From assembly GCA_038502055.1 (NCBI GenBank), contig JAXRKN010000036.1, forward strand, positions 2,728,001-2,792,000: a DNA stretch of 64,000 bases, written 5' to 3'. Each line of letters starts with the position of its first letter. Position 1 is the first letter of the stretch. The notes under the pieces are model-generated. The model saw nothing but the letters and a program-made list of their open reading frames with translations. It had not been told where the DNA came from and did no database searches. Shown piece by piece: positions 1-10,791 of the stretch. The stretch comes from Tanytarsus gracilentus. Lineage: Eukaryota; Arthropoda; Insecta; Diptera; Chironomidae. The position numbers and the translations under genes were made by a program.

Positions 1-1
1 T

Positions 2-1913
2 TTGGTGGCGCCGCAATGGTGGGATTATCTATGGTGTGTATTACTGACCTTTCTCAATTCACATCTTATCAATCAACTTCAAAATGTTTTATCAGGTTGA
101 ATGAAGGGTTTGCTACACTTTACGAGTGGTACTTAGTTAGCTTAATTTACACTGATGATCGTTTGATGGATTCTTTTGTACTTAATGCTGTTCATGCCGC
201 ACTCGAGTATGATGGAAATGATGTTAGAGCGATGACAACTTTTGTGCAGACACCAGAAGAAATTGACGATCTTTTTGATTACATTGCATATGAAAAATGT
301 AATATATTTAATCCTTAATTGTAAAATATTAATCATGATTCTTTTTTAGCCGGAAGCGTTCTAAGAATGTTCCAAAATGTTTTAGGAGAAAGTACATGGG
401 AGCGTGGAATTAATTATTATATAACCGAAATGGCTTTGAAGTCAGCAAACCCGAGTGATTTATATCGTGGACTCCAAAAATCAATCGACGAAACAGGAAC
501 GGGAAATATTGATATTGCACAAGCTTTTGGTACATGGGAGAATCAGAGAGGATATCCAGTGGTTCATGTTAAATGGAGCGATGATGAATTGACTCTCACT
601 CAAGAAAGATTTTTATACGATGAAATAGTCACATCGAATTTATGGTAAGTTATCTCTAAATTTAAGTTTTAATAAATTTTAATCTTATTTTTTCCAGGGA
701 AATTCCAATAAATTATGTTTTAGGAACAAATCCAAATTTCGACTCGACCAAAGCTGACTTATGGATGGGTCAGACAAAAACTTTAACAATTCCAAAAGCG
801 AAAGCTCCCAAAAAATGGAAGAGTGTTGATTGGATAATTTTAAACTCTCAACAAGGCTTTTATTATCGTGTAAATTATGATGAAAATCTTTGGAACTTAT
901 TGACTCAGCAACTCATCAGAGACCACCATAAAATTCATCACCTTAATCGTGCTCAATTAATTGACGACTCATTCCAATTGGCGCGAGCAAAGAAAGTTGA
1001 TTATGGCATTGCATTGGGCATAATGAAATATTTAAAAGCTGAGACAGATTATGTGCCATGGGAAGCCGCTTACAGTGGAATTTTGCGACTCAAGCAGTGG
1101 CTCGAGGGAACCAACACATCTGAAAAGTATCAAAAATTCATTCAAAACTTGGTGACAGAAGTTTTCACTCAATTCGGAATGGAGGTTATCGAGTATGAGC
1201 ACAAGTTTGATCGCTATCTTCGATCGCTAGCAATTCAACTCGCTTGTCAATTCAAAATCCAATCGTGTCTCAATGGAGTATCGTCAAAGTTAATGGCTGC
1301 TTTAACCACCAGCATTTCTCCCGATCTGCAAGTTGCTGTTTATCAAAATGCCTTGCGAACTGCAAACGTAGCCGATTATCGTAAAATGATTGCAAAAATG
1401 CTCGCGACAGAAGATCAAGGTCAACGTTCACTGATGATTGCCGCATTGGGATGTACGAGCAATAAAAATCTGCAACAAGAGCTTTTGAACTTGGCCTTGA
1501 GCGACGATCAAGGTGTTAGACGTCACGAGAAATTGAGAATTTTTAATGCGTGGACGAATGGCGGAGCAGCCGGTATCGAAGGTGCGATGGAATTCGTTAA
1601 AAATAATTTTACACAAATCGAAGCCATTCAAAAGGGCCGAACAGGTTCGATAATAAGTTCAATCGCCTCAAGAATTAACAACCTAGAACTTTTGGACAAA
1701 TACACTCAATTCTTGTCGAATCTTAAGAGCGATAATAAATTGGATGCCGAAGATGAATCTTCTCTTCTAGCGAAAGCAAACGCAATAATTAGTTGGCAAC
1801 GAGAGAACGCAAAAAATATCGAAGACTGGTTGGACACAAATGGAGCTCAAAAGTTATTTTTTTTCTCTCCCGTCATGATTCTATTTTTAATATTTGTTAA
1901 AATTTTCTCGTAA
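2..1913 (+). CDS. M1-family aminopeptidase N, 3' part (5' end outside window)
   Basis: Partial zinc metallopeptidase of the gluzincin M1 family, which removes N-terminal residues from peptides and in insects is often a GPI-anchored midgut brush-border enzyme. Exons 2-33, 96-298, 350-644 and 698-1913 join in frame to give 581 residues. The first codons read into WWDYLW and, across the intron at 34-95, WLNEGFATLYEW, which holds the third zinc ligand Glu; the HEXXH motif must lie upstream of the window. The segment IAYEKSGSVLRMFQ matches the region with the catalytic Tyr. An ERAP1-like C-terminal helical domain follows (residues about 230-560), with the usual QQGFYYRVNYD motif at its start. The chain ends in a hydrophobic stretch (LFFFSPVMILFLIFVKIFS), consistent with a GPI-anchor signal. 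AATAAA signals follow at about 2002 and 2028. The family is certain; the exact orthologue is not. Confidence 0.93.
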
Positions 1914-2649
1914 ACAAAATTCGAGCCGGTTCTAAAAAAGTTAATTTGAACTCAAAGCGAGTTTAAAGGAATTTTTGTTTGTTGTGCCAAAAGGAGGAGG
2001 AAATAAACTTTAAACTATAAAATGCGTCAATAAATTAATGAAATACATTAAAAACTATTTTTAACTTTTCTTCTGTTGTGCTCGAAATATTTTCTTTTTT
2101 TAAATTTAGGGGTTTGATTTAAATTTTATAAGTTGAAGTTAAACATTTTAATTTTTTTAAATTTTATAAAATTAGAAATAAAAATTTAACCAATTTTCTT
2201 CGATCGTTAAAATAATTAAAATTTAAAATTTCACGATTTTCATGTCACATCATTTAAGCACATTCAAAGTCAAGGTTCGAATTAATCTCCACTCAAGGTG
2301 AATTCATTGCCAAAAGGAGAAGATATTATAGTTAAATTTTTAATCATCAAGTTATGCTGAAAAAACTTTTAATTAAGACACAAAAATCACTTTTTAAATT
2401 AAATGAAAAATATTTTTTATTAAAAAAATAAAATTTTTGATAATGATTGAACAAAAAAAGAAATCACTTTAAGATTTAAAAATTACACAATGCAAAAAAG
2501 GGGGCATTTTACAAAGTTAACGATGTTAAGTACACACGATTTTTTTCTTTTTGTTGTTGATGTTAAAAATAAAGAGCTCATTAGATGTTGATGAGCTTTT
2601 AAGTGCGAAGAATTGAGCTAGATGGTGGATATTTGCGAGATTGATCAGC
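1914..2649. other. 3' UTR and AT-rich intergenic DNA
   Basis: Holds the 3' UTR of the aminopeptidase with AATAAA at about 2002 and, further right, the presumed 3' UTR of the minus-strand peptide gene that ends at 2650. No coding sequence, RNA gene or repeat is recognised here. Confidence 0.6.
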
Positions 2650-2904
2650 TTAACCAAGCAACAACTTCTTTTTCTTGAGGATGAGAAGCTTCTTAAACAA
2701 CAATTTCTTCTTAATCTCGCTGTCATCAGATGGACTGAAGTTGTCAACATTGTCGCTGAGAATTGACTCGTCGGCTGGCATGGCTGAGATGATGACCAAG
2801 GCACAGACGATAACCAAAAAAGCCTGAGAGAAAAAAAATTACAAATTATTCCACATATTTTTTCACTTCGCATTCAAAGCACTTACAATAACGATGAGTT
2901 TCAT
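2650..2904 (-). CDS. small secreted Lys/Leu-rich peptide precursor A
   Basis: I do not recognise this gene; it is one of four related genes in the window. Two exons: 2887-2904 (six codons, MKLIVI) and 2650-2823, joined in phase 0, encode 63 residues. Residues 1 to about 22 form a signal peptide with likely cleavage near SAMPA. An acidic spacer follows (DESILSDNVDN, then SPSDDSE), and then a strongly cationic tail beginning IKKKLLFKK and ending KKKKLLLG before TAA. A terminal Gly could serve as an amide donor. The tail has clustered Lys and Leu, as in membrane-active peptides, so an antimicrobial role is an inference from composition only. The start is fixed by the shared MK-hydrophobic exon 1 and by the intron position common to all four paralogues. 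A TATAAAAG box and a TCAGT initiator lie upstream at the expected spacing. Confidence 0.85.
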
Positions 2905-2957
2905 GTTGAATTTGGGTTTTTTAGTTGCTAGAAGACTTCTTTAAGTTAACAAAATGA

Positions 2958-2994
2958 ACTGATGATGAAAGGAATGAAGTGGAATGCTTTTATA
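2958..2994 (-). promoter_or_regulatory. core promoter of peptide gene A (TATA + initiator)
   Basis: On the minus strand TATAAAAG occupies 2994-2987 and the arthropod initiator TCAGT occupies 2962-2958, about 30 bp downstream. The predicted leader is about 55 nt before the ATG at 2904. The same pair occurs before peptide genes C and D. Confidence 0.7.
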
Positions 2995-4553
2995 CAAAAA
3001 TTTGGACGTGAACGGACTCTTCGGAACGCTCGAAATTTTACGCTCAAGTCTTACGGCTCATTGGGCGTTTGTGTGTAAAGCTTTAATTCACGTGACATTC
3101 TTTTCGGGGGCTTCTCCTCTTAATCACGTTCTTGATACACCGGTGTGGCCTCTAAACGTTCATCAGGAATCCCATCTGATTGGGTAAACTAAAGTTTTTA
3201 CTATTTAACGAAAAAAAAAACTGGAATTTACGTATTTGCATTCTTCATTTTTTTTGCTCCAGTCTTATGATCACAACACAATCATGTGGGAATAGCATCG
3301 TGAGTGTAAAACATCTTCTCTGTAAATTTTTTTCCCCGAGATATTGAAAATTCTCTTTAACAAGTTATTTTTTGCTGCATTCTTTTAAGTGCTGTCATCA
3401 CGTGTCGCAAGAATTTTCACCATCAACTGAACGATCATGCGGATGATTTTTTTGTTTATATACTTTACTCATAAACAAGCGCATTCTAATGAAACTCGAT
3501 CGCAGACAGATTTAAAATGTAAATTAAATGCCATTCCGGAAGTCTTTTCGGTTCTATGAAAACATCGAAAACAATTCTATTAAAAATCAGGCGGGAGCTA
3601 AAAAATTAGCATTTCAACTCTAAATGATATCATTATTAAGTTAAAAAAACTATAAGAACATTTGGTGGCGACACCGAAGTAATTAAGAGTCATTTAATTT
3701 TAACAATTTTAAGAGAGTAAATTTTAATTAATTGTTGCAATCTTTTCAAATTAATAATTAATCTATTTATATGAATGATATGCAAATTATTTGTTTTTCA
3801 GAATCAATCTAAAATGTATGCAAAAAATATTATTTAATTCTTACGTAACTTAGTGTGCTGTCTATTTTTAAATAAATATCATGTTTTTCTTCGCGCAAAG
3901 CTTCGTATAATTTTTTAAAAAATTTTGAAAATCGATGAGAAAAATATTTTTTTAATTCAAATTTAAATTTAACCTAATTTTGTGAAATTTTAAATTTTTC
4001 CTCATAATTTAGGGGCGATGAACTCAAGTTCAAATAATGGAATCCGTTTATATCGATTATGAAATGAAATCGTCGGCAAATTCAAAAAACATAAAATGTA
4101 AGTTACGTGAACGGTTGAATCGCAAGACGGTTTTTGTTTCACGAACTCACACACGTATAAAATACAAATAGTGAGAGAGAAAAATAACTTGGCACATTTG
4201 ATAATCGTAGATAGCGATTGACAATTTTTTAATGTTTTATTTTCGCGCTTTCGAGTTTTAATTTATTCAAACTTTCGTTTACTAATTAGTGAACATCAAA
4301 TCGCACGAGACTTAAGAATGTTTTAAATGAAACTAAAGTTTTGTCAAAAAAAACATAAAACAACTCTTTAATTTCAAAAACCTTGAGTAGTTCATTATTT
4401 GCTTCTCATCCAAACCTTATTTTTATTTAATTAATACACATTACATCATGCCACTCTTTTATTTGAGTTTTAATTAATTTGCGTAGCCATCATTTATAGT
4501 TTACGCAGTTCTTAAACATTCTTTTAACATGTCCATAAAAATATTTTAGTGTT
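2995..4553. other. intergenic DNA between peptide genes A and B
   Basis: AT-rich sequence with no gene seen. It should hold the upstream control region of peptide gene A. A kB-like decamer, GGGATTCCTG on the minus strand, lies at 3164-3173, about 200 bp upstream of the predicted start of transcription. Presumed 3' UTR of gene B occupies the right end. Confidence 0.5.
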
Positions 4554-5877
4554 TTAGCCCAACAAAAGTTTCTTAATCTTCTTGAACTTAAAGAAGTGTT
4601 GAGGATCTTCCGGGTTGTTTACATCGACATTTGTCAACTCGCCTACAATAGTCTCATCGTTGTGAGGTAGTGCGGTGACGATGAGTAATAACGCCACGAA
4701 AACCTAAAAATATTTTTTTAAATAAATGAAACTTAAAAAGCCTTAAAAATTGTTGATAAAATTTTAGTGTCAAAATTAATTAACCGTTTTCGCTGAGATT
4801 TAATTTCTATTAAAGCGTTACATACAAAAGACAGACAAACATTTTAAACAAATATAAAAGAATTGGTTACGAAATAATTTACTTTAAAGTTAATTAAATA
4901 AAAAAGACAAAATAAAAATTAGCCTCAAAAGACGTGAATGAAAAAAAAATCATCATTGACAAGTGCAACCACTGTGAAGAGCGAGAGTGTGAATGACTGA
5001 TTTGTTTTGAAGAGAGAGAAGATCTTCAGTAATAGGTGAGTAGGTTGCTGACACTGACATTGATTGATTTTTTGTTAACACTCTTCGTGTTGCAGTGAAA
5101 GAGTTTGTGTGCGACCGCGACACGCTCTTAATGCTACCAAATAAATGGTTAACATTTTCGTCTTTGACGCTAATTTGTCTCGTGTTTGATCTTCAAACAT
5201 TGGCAAATATGTCAAAAAGGTTTCTTTCACGCTATCGAAGATTTAAGTGACGCTTCTAAAAGGTTATCAATAATTTCCTTATTTGAATATTTTTTTTAAA
5301 TTCTGCGTAAAAACCCTTTACACATGGCAATTCCCATATTTTTTAAGATTTTCTCGTTAGATTGTCGAAGCAAATATTGTGATCACGGCTATCTAAACAT
5401 CATTATGAATTGACAAATTTGTGACTTTACACGCCGCACCTCGATTTTGTAGACACTAATGAAGCAAATTTAAATTTGAGATTTTTAAACTTTATGAATC
5501 CGTTAAATTTTTAATTTTTTTTTATTGAAGCAAAAATTAAACTTGTTCAAAACCAGTTAATGATAAAAGTTCACGTGCTTTATTTCTAAGAAAACTTTTC
5601 ATTTAGAACATCTCAAATTTTTAACACATTCCCAACTGCTAATGAAGAAGACATTACTCAATATTAAATCTCTCTTGTGTAAATTTAAATGATTGCTGCA
5701 CAACTTAATCTATTCAGACTCGCCATCCTACACGCATCTTCAATGCGTTAACAAGATTCCGCAATAATTGATAAACAAGGCACGGTATCTTTTAACACCG
5801 CAATATAATTTATGAAATTTTTTTTATATTAAGATCCGGTCGATCATACTCACCATCAAAAGAGTGATTGACTTCAT
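4554..5877 (-). CDS. small secreted Lys/Leu-rich peptide precursor B
   Basis: Second member of the unrecognised peptide family. Exons 5854-5877 (eight codons, MKSITLLM) and 4554-4703 join in phase 0 to give 57 residues. The signal peptide continues through VFVALLLIVTALP. HNDETIVGEL follows, matching the P-x-DET-hydrophobic motif of its paralogues. A short spacer ends PEDPQ, and the cationic tail HFFKFKKIKKLLLG ends in Gly before TAA. It differs from its relatives in having a first intron of 1,150 bp rather than one of about 60-240 bp. TATAAAAG on the minus strand lies at 5973-5966, about 90 bp before the ATG. Too short and too split to appear as a simple open reading frame; supported by paralogy, canonical splice sites (GTGAGT donor) and the shared promoter box. 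Confidence 0.8.
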
Positions 5878-5965
5878 GATGCCGCAATTGAAGAGAAGTT
5901 TTCTATAAATCTGCACTTAAGAGAGATTGAAACAAAATTGATGGACTCATTAATCGAGACAATTG

Positions 5966-5973
5966 CTTTTATA
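5966..5973 (-). promoter_or_regulatory. TATA box of peptide gene B
   Basis: TATAAAAG on the minus strand, the same octamer as in front of peptide genes A, C and D, about 90 bp upstream of the start codon. The initiator is less clear than in the other three genes. Confidence 0.6.
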
Positions 5974-6371
5974 GATGAGTACGATTGTGGTGATATTCTC
6001 TTAAGTAAATTGATTTTAAAATGAAATTCCATATGCATGCATTGTGACCCATAAAAATGAATATTTTCAGGGTCACTGAATTTTTTATTTTATTGTCACA
6101 TCAAACATGAGCATATCTTAATGTGGTTAATTTAATCTCCTTCAGTAGGGCTGGACACTATTTTTTAAAGATTTAAATAAAAATTTAAATTTTTACCTAG
6201 TTTCGCATCCTCAGTTGATCAATCCATAATTCAATCGATGCTTTAAACGCATACACTCACTCATTATTTTTGGTCTTATATAGCACCGTGTTGAGACTTT
6301 TTTTATTGATTTATTGAGTCTTTAAAGCATTAATGTTTGCATGATGATTACGTCAGTGACACATTCGGCGA
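5974..6371. other. intergenic DNA left of the hAT element
   Basis: Presumed upstream region of peptide gene B. No gene seen. The 8-bp hAT target duplication starts at 6372. Confidence 0.5.
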
Positions 6372-6379
6372 GATATGCC

Positions 6380-6389
6380 TAGAGTTTCT
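6380..6389. repeat. left terminal inverted repeat of hAT element
   Basis: TAGAGTTTCT, a perfect inverse of 7257-7266. Confidence 0.9.
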
Positions 6390-6392
6390 TTC

Positions 6393-6489
6393 GGGGACCC
6401 CGGGGACGGGGATCCCCGGGGATCCCCGCTAATTTTACTCCCCGGGGATCCCCGAAAAATTCAAAAATATTCCTCGGGGAAATTCCCCG
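6393..6489. repeat. left subterminal CCCCGGGG array
   Basis: Several copies of a palindrome with the 10-bp unit CCCCGGGGAT, partly in direct tandem, inside the left end of the element. Subterminal repeats are typical transposase-binding sites in hAT elements. The spacer sequence between copies is AT-rich. Confidence 0.85.
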
Positions 6490-6707
6490 AAAAATTAGAA
6501 AATTTTAAAAAAAATATCCTAAAGTTTAATAAAAATCTTCATACAAAACTTTAATTAAAAATAAGTTTTTTGTAAACAAATACCTGATATTAAGAAGATT
6601 TACCTATATAATTGAGTTTTTTTTGCAAAACAATTTAATATTAAAAAATTATTTTGAAAAGGTAACATCAAGTTAAATAAGTGAAAGTGCAATAAAAAAA
6701 AATAGTC

Positions 6708-7029
6708 ATGAGCAGGACCTTTGTTTGGAAATATTTTGAAAAAATCGATAGCAGCAATGCTCGATGTAAAATCAATGCTGAATGCTTCTCGCACTAAAGA
6801 TCCTAGCAACGCTAAGGACTTTAAGACAGAGATGACATCATATGCGAGACTTAAACAAAGATCTCCAGTTTTAAACCGATTGCTAAATGCTTTAATGACG
6901 ATTCAGGCAACGTCAGTTACTTCAGAGAGAGCATTTTCAGAAGCTGGAGACATCATAACAAAGAAGAGAACTCAAATGTCTGACCATAATCTTCACTATG
7001 TAATGTTCCTTAAGAACTACTTCCGCTGA
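6708..7029 (+). pseudogene. hAT transposase remnant (BED finger start and C-terminal dimerization domain)
   Basis: Two transposase pieces in different frames. From the ATG at 6708, a 29-codon frame reads MSRTFVWKYFEKID and then one Cys, matching the beginning of a BED zinc finger, and stops at 6797. The overlapping frame ending at 7029 carries the hAT C-terminal dimerization domain, recognisable by SVTSERAFSEAGDIITKKR and LHYVMFLKNYFR. The catalytic RNase H-like core that normally lies between is absent. The gene is therefore a deletion product and should not make an active transposase, though the ends could still be mobilised in trans. Confidence 0.85.
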
Positions 7030-7178
7030 ACGTTTTATATTTTTAAACTTATCATTTTCTATTAGTTAAAGTTTTTGTTTTCTCTTAAAAAACTTTTATT
7101 TCTGTTATAAAATATGCTTTAAATAAATATTAGCTGAAAAATTAAGGAAAAACAGGTCTTTTTTTATACTTTCTTTCT

Positions 7179-7251
7179 CCCCGGGGATCCCCGGGGTCCC
7201 CGGGGAGGCGAATATTTTTCCCCGGGGTCCCCCTAATCTCATTCCCCGGGG
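7179..7251. repeat. right subterminal CCCCGGGG array
   Basis: Counterpart of the left array: copies of CCCCGGGG separated by AT or T, in inverted arrangement relative to the left end. Confidence 0.85.
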
Positions 7252-7256
7252 ATTTG

Positions 7257-7266
7257 AGAAACTCTA
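7257..7266. repeat. right terminal inverted repeat of hAT element
   Basis: AGAAACTCTA, a perfect inverse of 6380-6389, followed directly by the second GATATGCC target copy at 7267-7274. Confidence 0.9.
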
Positions 7267-7568
7267 GATATGCCGAGAAAAAAAAATCCAAATGGGTGAT
7301 TTTTTTCTGGACAGATAAAAATTCATGCTGTCGTTGCTGAGTGAAGGAAAAACTATGATAAATTTACATAATTACGTGAGAATTTTATTGATTTATTTCA
7401 TTAGCATCGATTGTTAACTTACAAAAAATGTAAAAATCGATTTCATGAATGAACATTTTTTTTTCTTAAGTAATTGAGAAGTGTTGAACCTCCCCTGGGG
7501 CGGTGTAGTTTGTATTTGTTGACTGTTCCTTATTTGTCGATAGCAATTTACGTAATGTGTTAATCAAA

Positions 7569-8055
7569 CTAACCGAGAAGGAGTAATTTCTTCAATTTAA
7601 GCAATTTCAAGAAGGCATTTGGGTCTGAGTTCGGTGAAATCACCAAGACATCTGCAATGAGACGATAAATAATCATGAATGTCAATAGTTGATTTGAGAT
7701 TTAAGTGCTTTTACCTTCATCATTTGTAATATCATTGACAACTGTCTCGTCATGGGCTGGAGCAGCGGCGACGAGAACGATCGCAAAAATTACGAAAAGG
7801 GCCTTAAATTGTAAAAAAAAATTGACTAAATTAAATTATCAAATCGTGAATTTTATTTCTTTTGCACCACATTAAAAAATTGTTAAAATTCTTCACTCGA
7901 TAATTTTGAAGACAAATATTGAGCATCATTATTAAATCCGCTTTAGAAACAAATATTTTACACCAAACACTGAAATTCTTGGCGACTTAAATGGTGGTAA
8001 AGACGACACAGAACTTCATTAATATGCAAATACTCACAACGATAATGAATTTCAT
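7569..8055 (-). CDS. small secreted Lys/Leu-rich peptide precursor C (three exons)
   Basis: Third member of the unrecognised family. Exons 8038-8055 (MKFIIV), 7715-7802 and 7569-7651 join in frame to give 62 residues. The signal peptide runs through ALFVIFAIVLVAAAPA; HDETVVNDI is the conserved DET segment. A second intron, 7652-7714, splits the spacer and is absent from genes A, B and D. The last exon encodes the spacer end (SPNSDPN) and the tail AFLKLLKLKKLLLLG, again ending in Gly before TAG. If the second intron is kept, translation stops four codons in, giving a secreted product without the cationic tail. TATAAAAG and TCAGT lie upstream. Function unknown; a membrane-active peptide is an inference from tail composition. 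Confidence 0.83.
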
Positions 8056-8104
8056 TTTTCTTTTTCTCTTTTTTTAAACGTTCCTGGAGGAATATTTCTA
8101 ACCA

Positions 8105-8141
8105 ACTGATAAGTGCTCATCCCAAAGCCAAACCTTTTATA
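8105..8141 (-). promoter_or_regulatory. core promoter of peptide gene C (TATA + initiator)
   Basis: Minus-strand TATAAAAG at 8141-8134 and TCAGT at 8109-8105, with the same spacing as in genes A and D. The predicted leader is about 50 nt. Confidence 0.7.
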
Positions 8142-8971
8142 CCGGCTTGATTGCGAAAAAAAAAATCTTATGTCAATCTCAAGACAATTATCGCAATTCT
8201 GACGAAAAAAAGCCGGTTGGAAATCTTATGAAATTCAAATCGTGCTAATATGAGTTTTATTATCGACGATGTTTACCAATCTTCCAAGCCCATTATCTCC
8301 GTCTTTAGGTTCAAAATGTTGTAATGCCTGAATATTAAGCAGTCCCGAAGTTTTCACAAAAATATAAATTTATTCCGCCTTTGTTTGCTCAAAATATTTT
8401 ATATTCCATATATTTTTTTTCGGGGTAGAATTCTAGATAAAAAAATATTTGATAAAAGCAAATAAATTTTTTTATTGCTTTATTTACATCGTGTTATATA
8501 AATCTCTCAGTAGCGATAACTTTTTTTTTTGCTTCCGTGAGACCTTAATTGGCATTTGATGTTCTTACGAAGAACATGTGCCTATTGTCTGTGGTCATGT
8601 TCGGAGATTTTCTTATAAATATACGTTATGTACGATTTTAAAATTTCGGAATCGAATGAGTCGAAGTACTGCCAGGGTTCACCATATTCATGATATATAT
8701 TTAGAGGTGGTATTGTGAAAAAAAGTATTAGCAATCAGTATTTCTCGAAAAATTAAATTAACTTGACAGCATTTCTAATTAATTTTTATGAATTATTTGA
8801 GACCTCTTTGAGGTGAACATTTGCGAGCATAAAGTCGTCGAAAATTCATTGCACTTTATTGACTTTTACACCTCATAATTTTTTTGCCTTATCTAAGGTG
8901 CCATTAAACAAAAATCGGAAAAAGTTTTTAGTCATTTTCCAAGAATTCGTGGAACTTCCGAATTAATCACG
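8142..8971. other. intergenic DNA between peptide gene C and zyxin
   Basis: Divergent intergenic region holding the upstream region of peptide gene C (left) and the promoter and 5' UTR of the zyxin gene (right). No further gene, repeat or clear regulatory box is recognised. Confidence 0.5.
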
Positions 8972-10791
8972 ATGGACGAATTAACGGAAAACCTTCAAAA
9001 GCTGAGCATGATGAAGGCAAAATTTGATCAGAACAAGGACATGCAGTCCAAGTCACCCATCTATAGTCAACAACAAAAGAAAGCCCCTGGTAAAAAATAA
9101 AAAGAAAGAAAATGTTTTGCAAACTTGCATTAAACTTTAAAATATTTTTTTTGCAGTCGTTCCACCGAAACCTCGCAAGGTGAGTCATTCGCCTTGAAAA
9201 AAAAATATTTTATCAGATAATAAATTTTTATTTTTAGAACGAAGTGTCGACACCTTTAGTACCTCGCAGTACACCCAACAATAAAATTTGTAAGCCCTCA
9301 TATGTGACACCATTGGTGACGCCGGGGAGTCAAGAATCGCACATTTATGCAAACTCATACGAAAACAAGTCCCAAAAAACACTCGACGATGCAGTTGAGC
9401 TGCAGATGAAAAAAGAGGCGTTGGAACGTCGAAAAAAAATAATTGAATATAAACAGAGTATTTACCAAAATGCTGCTGGAAATGGTCAAAGAGTTCAATT
9501 TTATGAGAACATTAATCAGGCACCGAATGAGTACATGCAAGGAGGTAAAATGATTTATTCGAATGTCATGCACGCACCGACGGTTGATGTGAACACAATT
9601 CACGAGCAAGATGAGGAATTTCCAGCGCCTCCGTCGCCTGTTAGTTCCTCATACTCGGAATTGAGACGTGCAACCGATAGCAATTGCTATGCAACAACCA
9701 TTATAGCACCACCACCCATTCAACATCAATATAGAATTGGGAATGTTAGCGCTGGACATCAAGCGAAAAGCAATCCCTACTCGAACGACTACGGAATCTA
9801 TGGACCATCTTCACAAAATTCCACCACATACGAATCAATTTATGAGCCAATCAATCCTCGTCCACCATCACAAATTTCATCACGCTCCAACTACTCGCTC
9901 TATGCACCTTATGTCGATGGCATTAGCAATAGCTCGTCACTCAATCGATTACCAATCCAGGAGACGGAAGTTGATGCTTTAACCAATTTATTAGTTCAAT
10001 CAATTAATCAAGCGAATCCCGAAGCCGACAATTATGGAACGTGCTTTCAATGCAATGGTGTTGTTACAGAGTCATTAGGGTGTACTGCAATGGAGAGAAT
10101 TTATCATATCTCATGCTTCACTTGCCACTACTGTCAGGTTAGTCTTCAAGGAAAACCATTTTATGCGGTCGATGGCAAGTCACTTTGTCAAGATGATTAC
10201 ATGAACACTTTAGAGAAATGTTGTGTGTGCTTCAATCCAATCACCGAACGTATTTTGAGAGCAACCGGCAAACCTTATCATCCAGGTGAGCGAGCTTTAA
10301 TTTAAAAATTAATTTTAATTAATTAAAATATTTTAGGATGCTTCACTTGCGTGGTTTGCGGGAAATCACTGGACGGCATTCCATTTACAGTTGATGCCAC
10401 CAATAAAATTCATTGCATCGAGGACTTCCATAAGTGAGTGAATTTTTAAATTAATAAATTTTAATTTTAATTATTAATTAATTTTAGACGTTTTGCGCCA
10501 CGTTGTTCGGTCTGCAAAAATCCAATTATGCCCGAGCTCGGCCAGGAGGAAACAATTCGAGTTGTTGCACTCGATCGAAGTTTTCACATTAATTGTTATA
10601 AATGCGAGGTAAAAAAAATTAGTTTTAAAATATTCAATTTCAAATTATCAATTTTAAAAAATATATTTTAGGATTGTGGTTTACTGTTGTCATCCGAAGC
10701 GGAAGGTCGAGGCTGTTTTCCACTCGATGATCACGTTTTATGCAAAAACTGTAACGCAAAACGAGTCCAAGCACTTACCAGTATGATTTAA
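8972..10791 (+). CDS. Zyx: zyxin/LPP/TRIP6-family focal adhesion LIM protein
   Basis: Scaffold of focal adhesions and stress fibres; in Drosophila, zyxin also links to Hippo signalling. Six exons (8972-9089, 9157-9179, 9238-10285, 10337-10433, 10488-10608, 10672-10791) give 508 residues. The N-terminal half is a Pro/Ser/Tyr-rich linker with a VVPPKPRK motif and an EEFPAPPSP stretch resembling an EVH1 ligand. The C-terminal third holds three LIM domains. LIM1 starts GTCFQCNGVV and contains GCTAMERIYH; LIM2 contains CCVCFNPITERILRATGK and HPGCFTC; LIM3 contains APRCSVCKNPIMPE and LDRSFHINCYKCEDCG. These signatures are specific to the zyxin family. The exon 1 start follows from an in-frame ATG (MDELTENLQKL) and the canonical splice to the tiny 23-nt exon 2. 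It lies on the opposite strand within the peptide cluster. Confidence 0.95.

Larger units (their letters stand above)
6372..7274. mobile_element. internally deleted hAT transposon with 8-bp target site duplication
   Basis: The element itself spans 6380-7266 (887 bp). It starts TAGAGTTTCT (6380-6389) and ends with the perfect inverse AGAAACTCTA (7257-7266). It is flanked by identical 8-bp copies of GATATGCC at 6372-6379 and 7267-7274. An 8-bp duplication and TAGAG-type ends are hallmarks of the hAT superfamily. The inside holds two broken transposase pieces (6708-7029) and GC-rich subterminal arrays unlike the surrounding AT-rich DNA. With only the two ends of the transposase left, in different frames, it is a non-autonomous deletion derivative. 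The intact duplication and open pieces suggest fairly recent insertion. Confidence 0.92.

Noticed and set aside
2984..3187. 67-codon plus-strand frame upstream of peptide gene A
   Set aside because: Overlaps the TATA box and upstream region of gene A, with no signal peptide or domain; likely chance.
9355..9609. Open frames antisense to zyxin, Mcm2, Prim2 and the ZP genes
   Set aside because: They lie wholly inside well-supported exons in other frames, with no domain content; shadows of the real genes.
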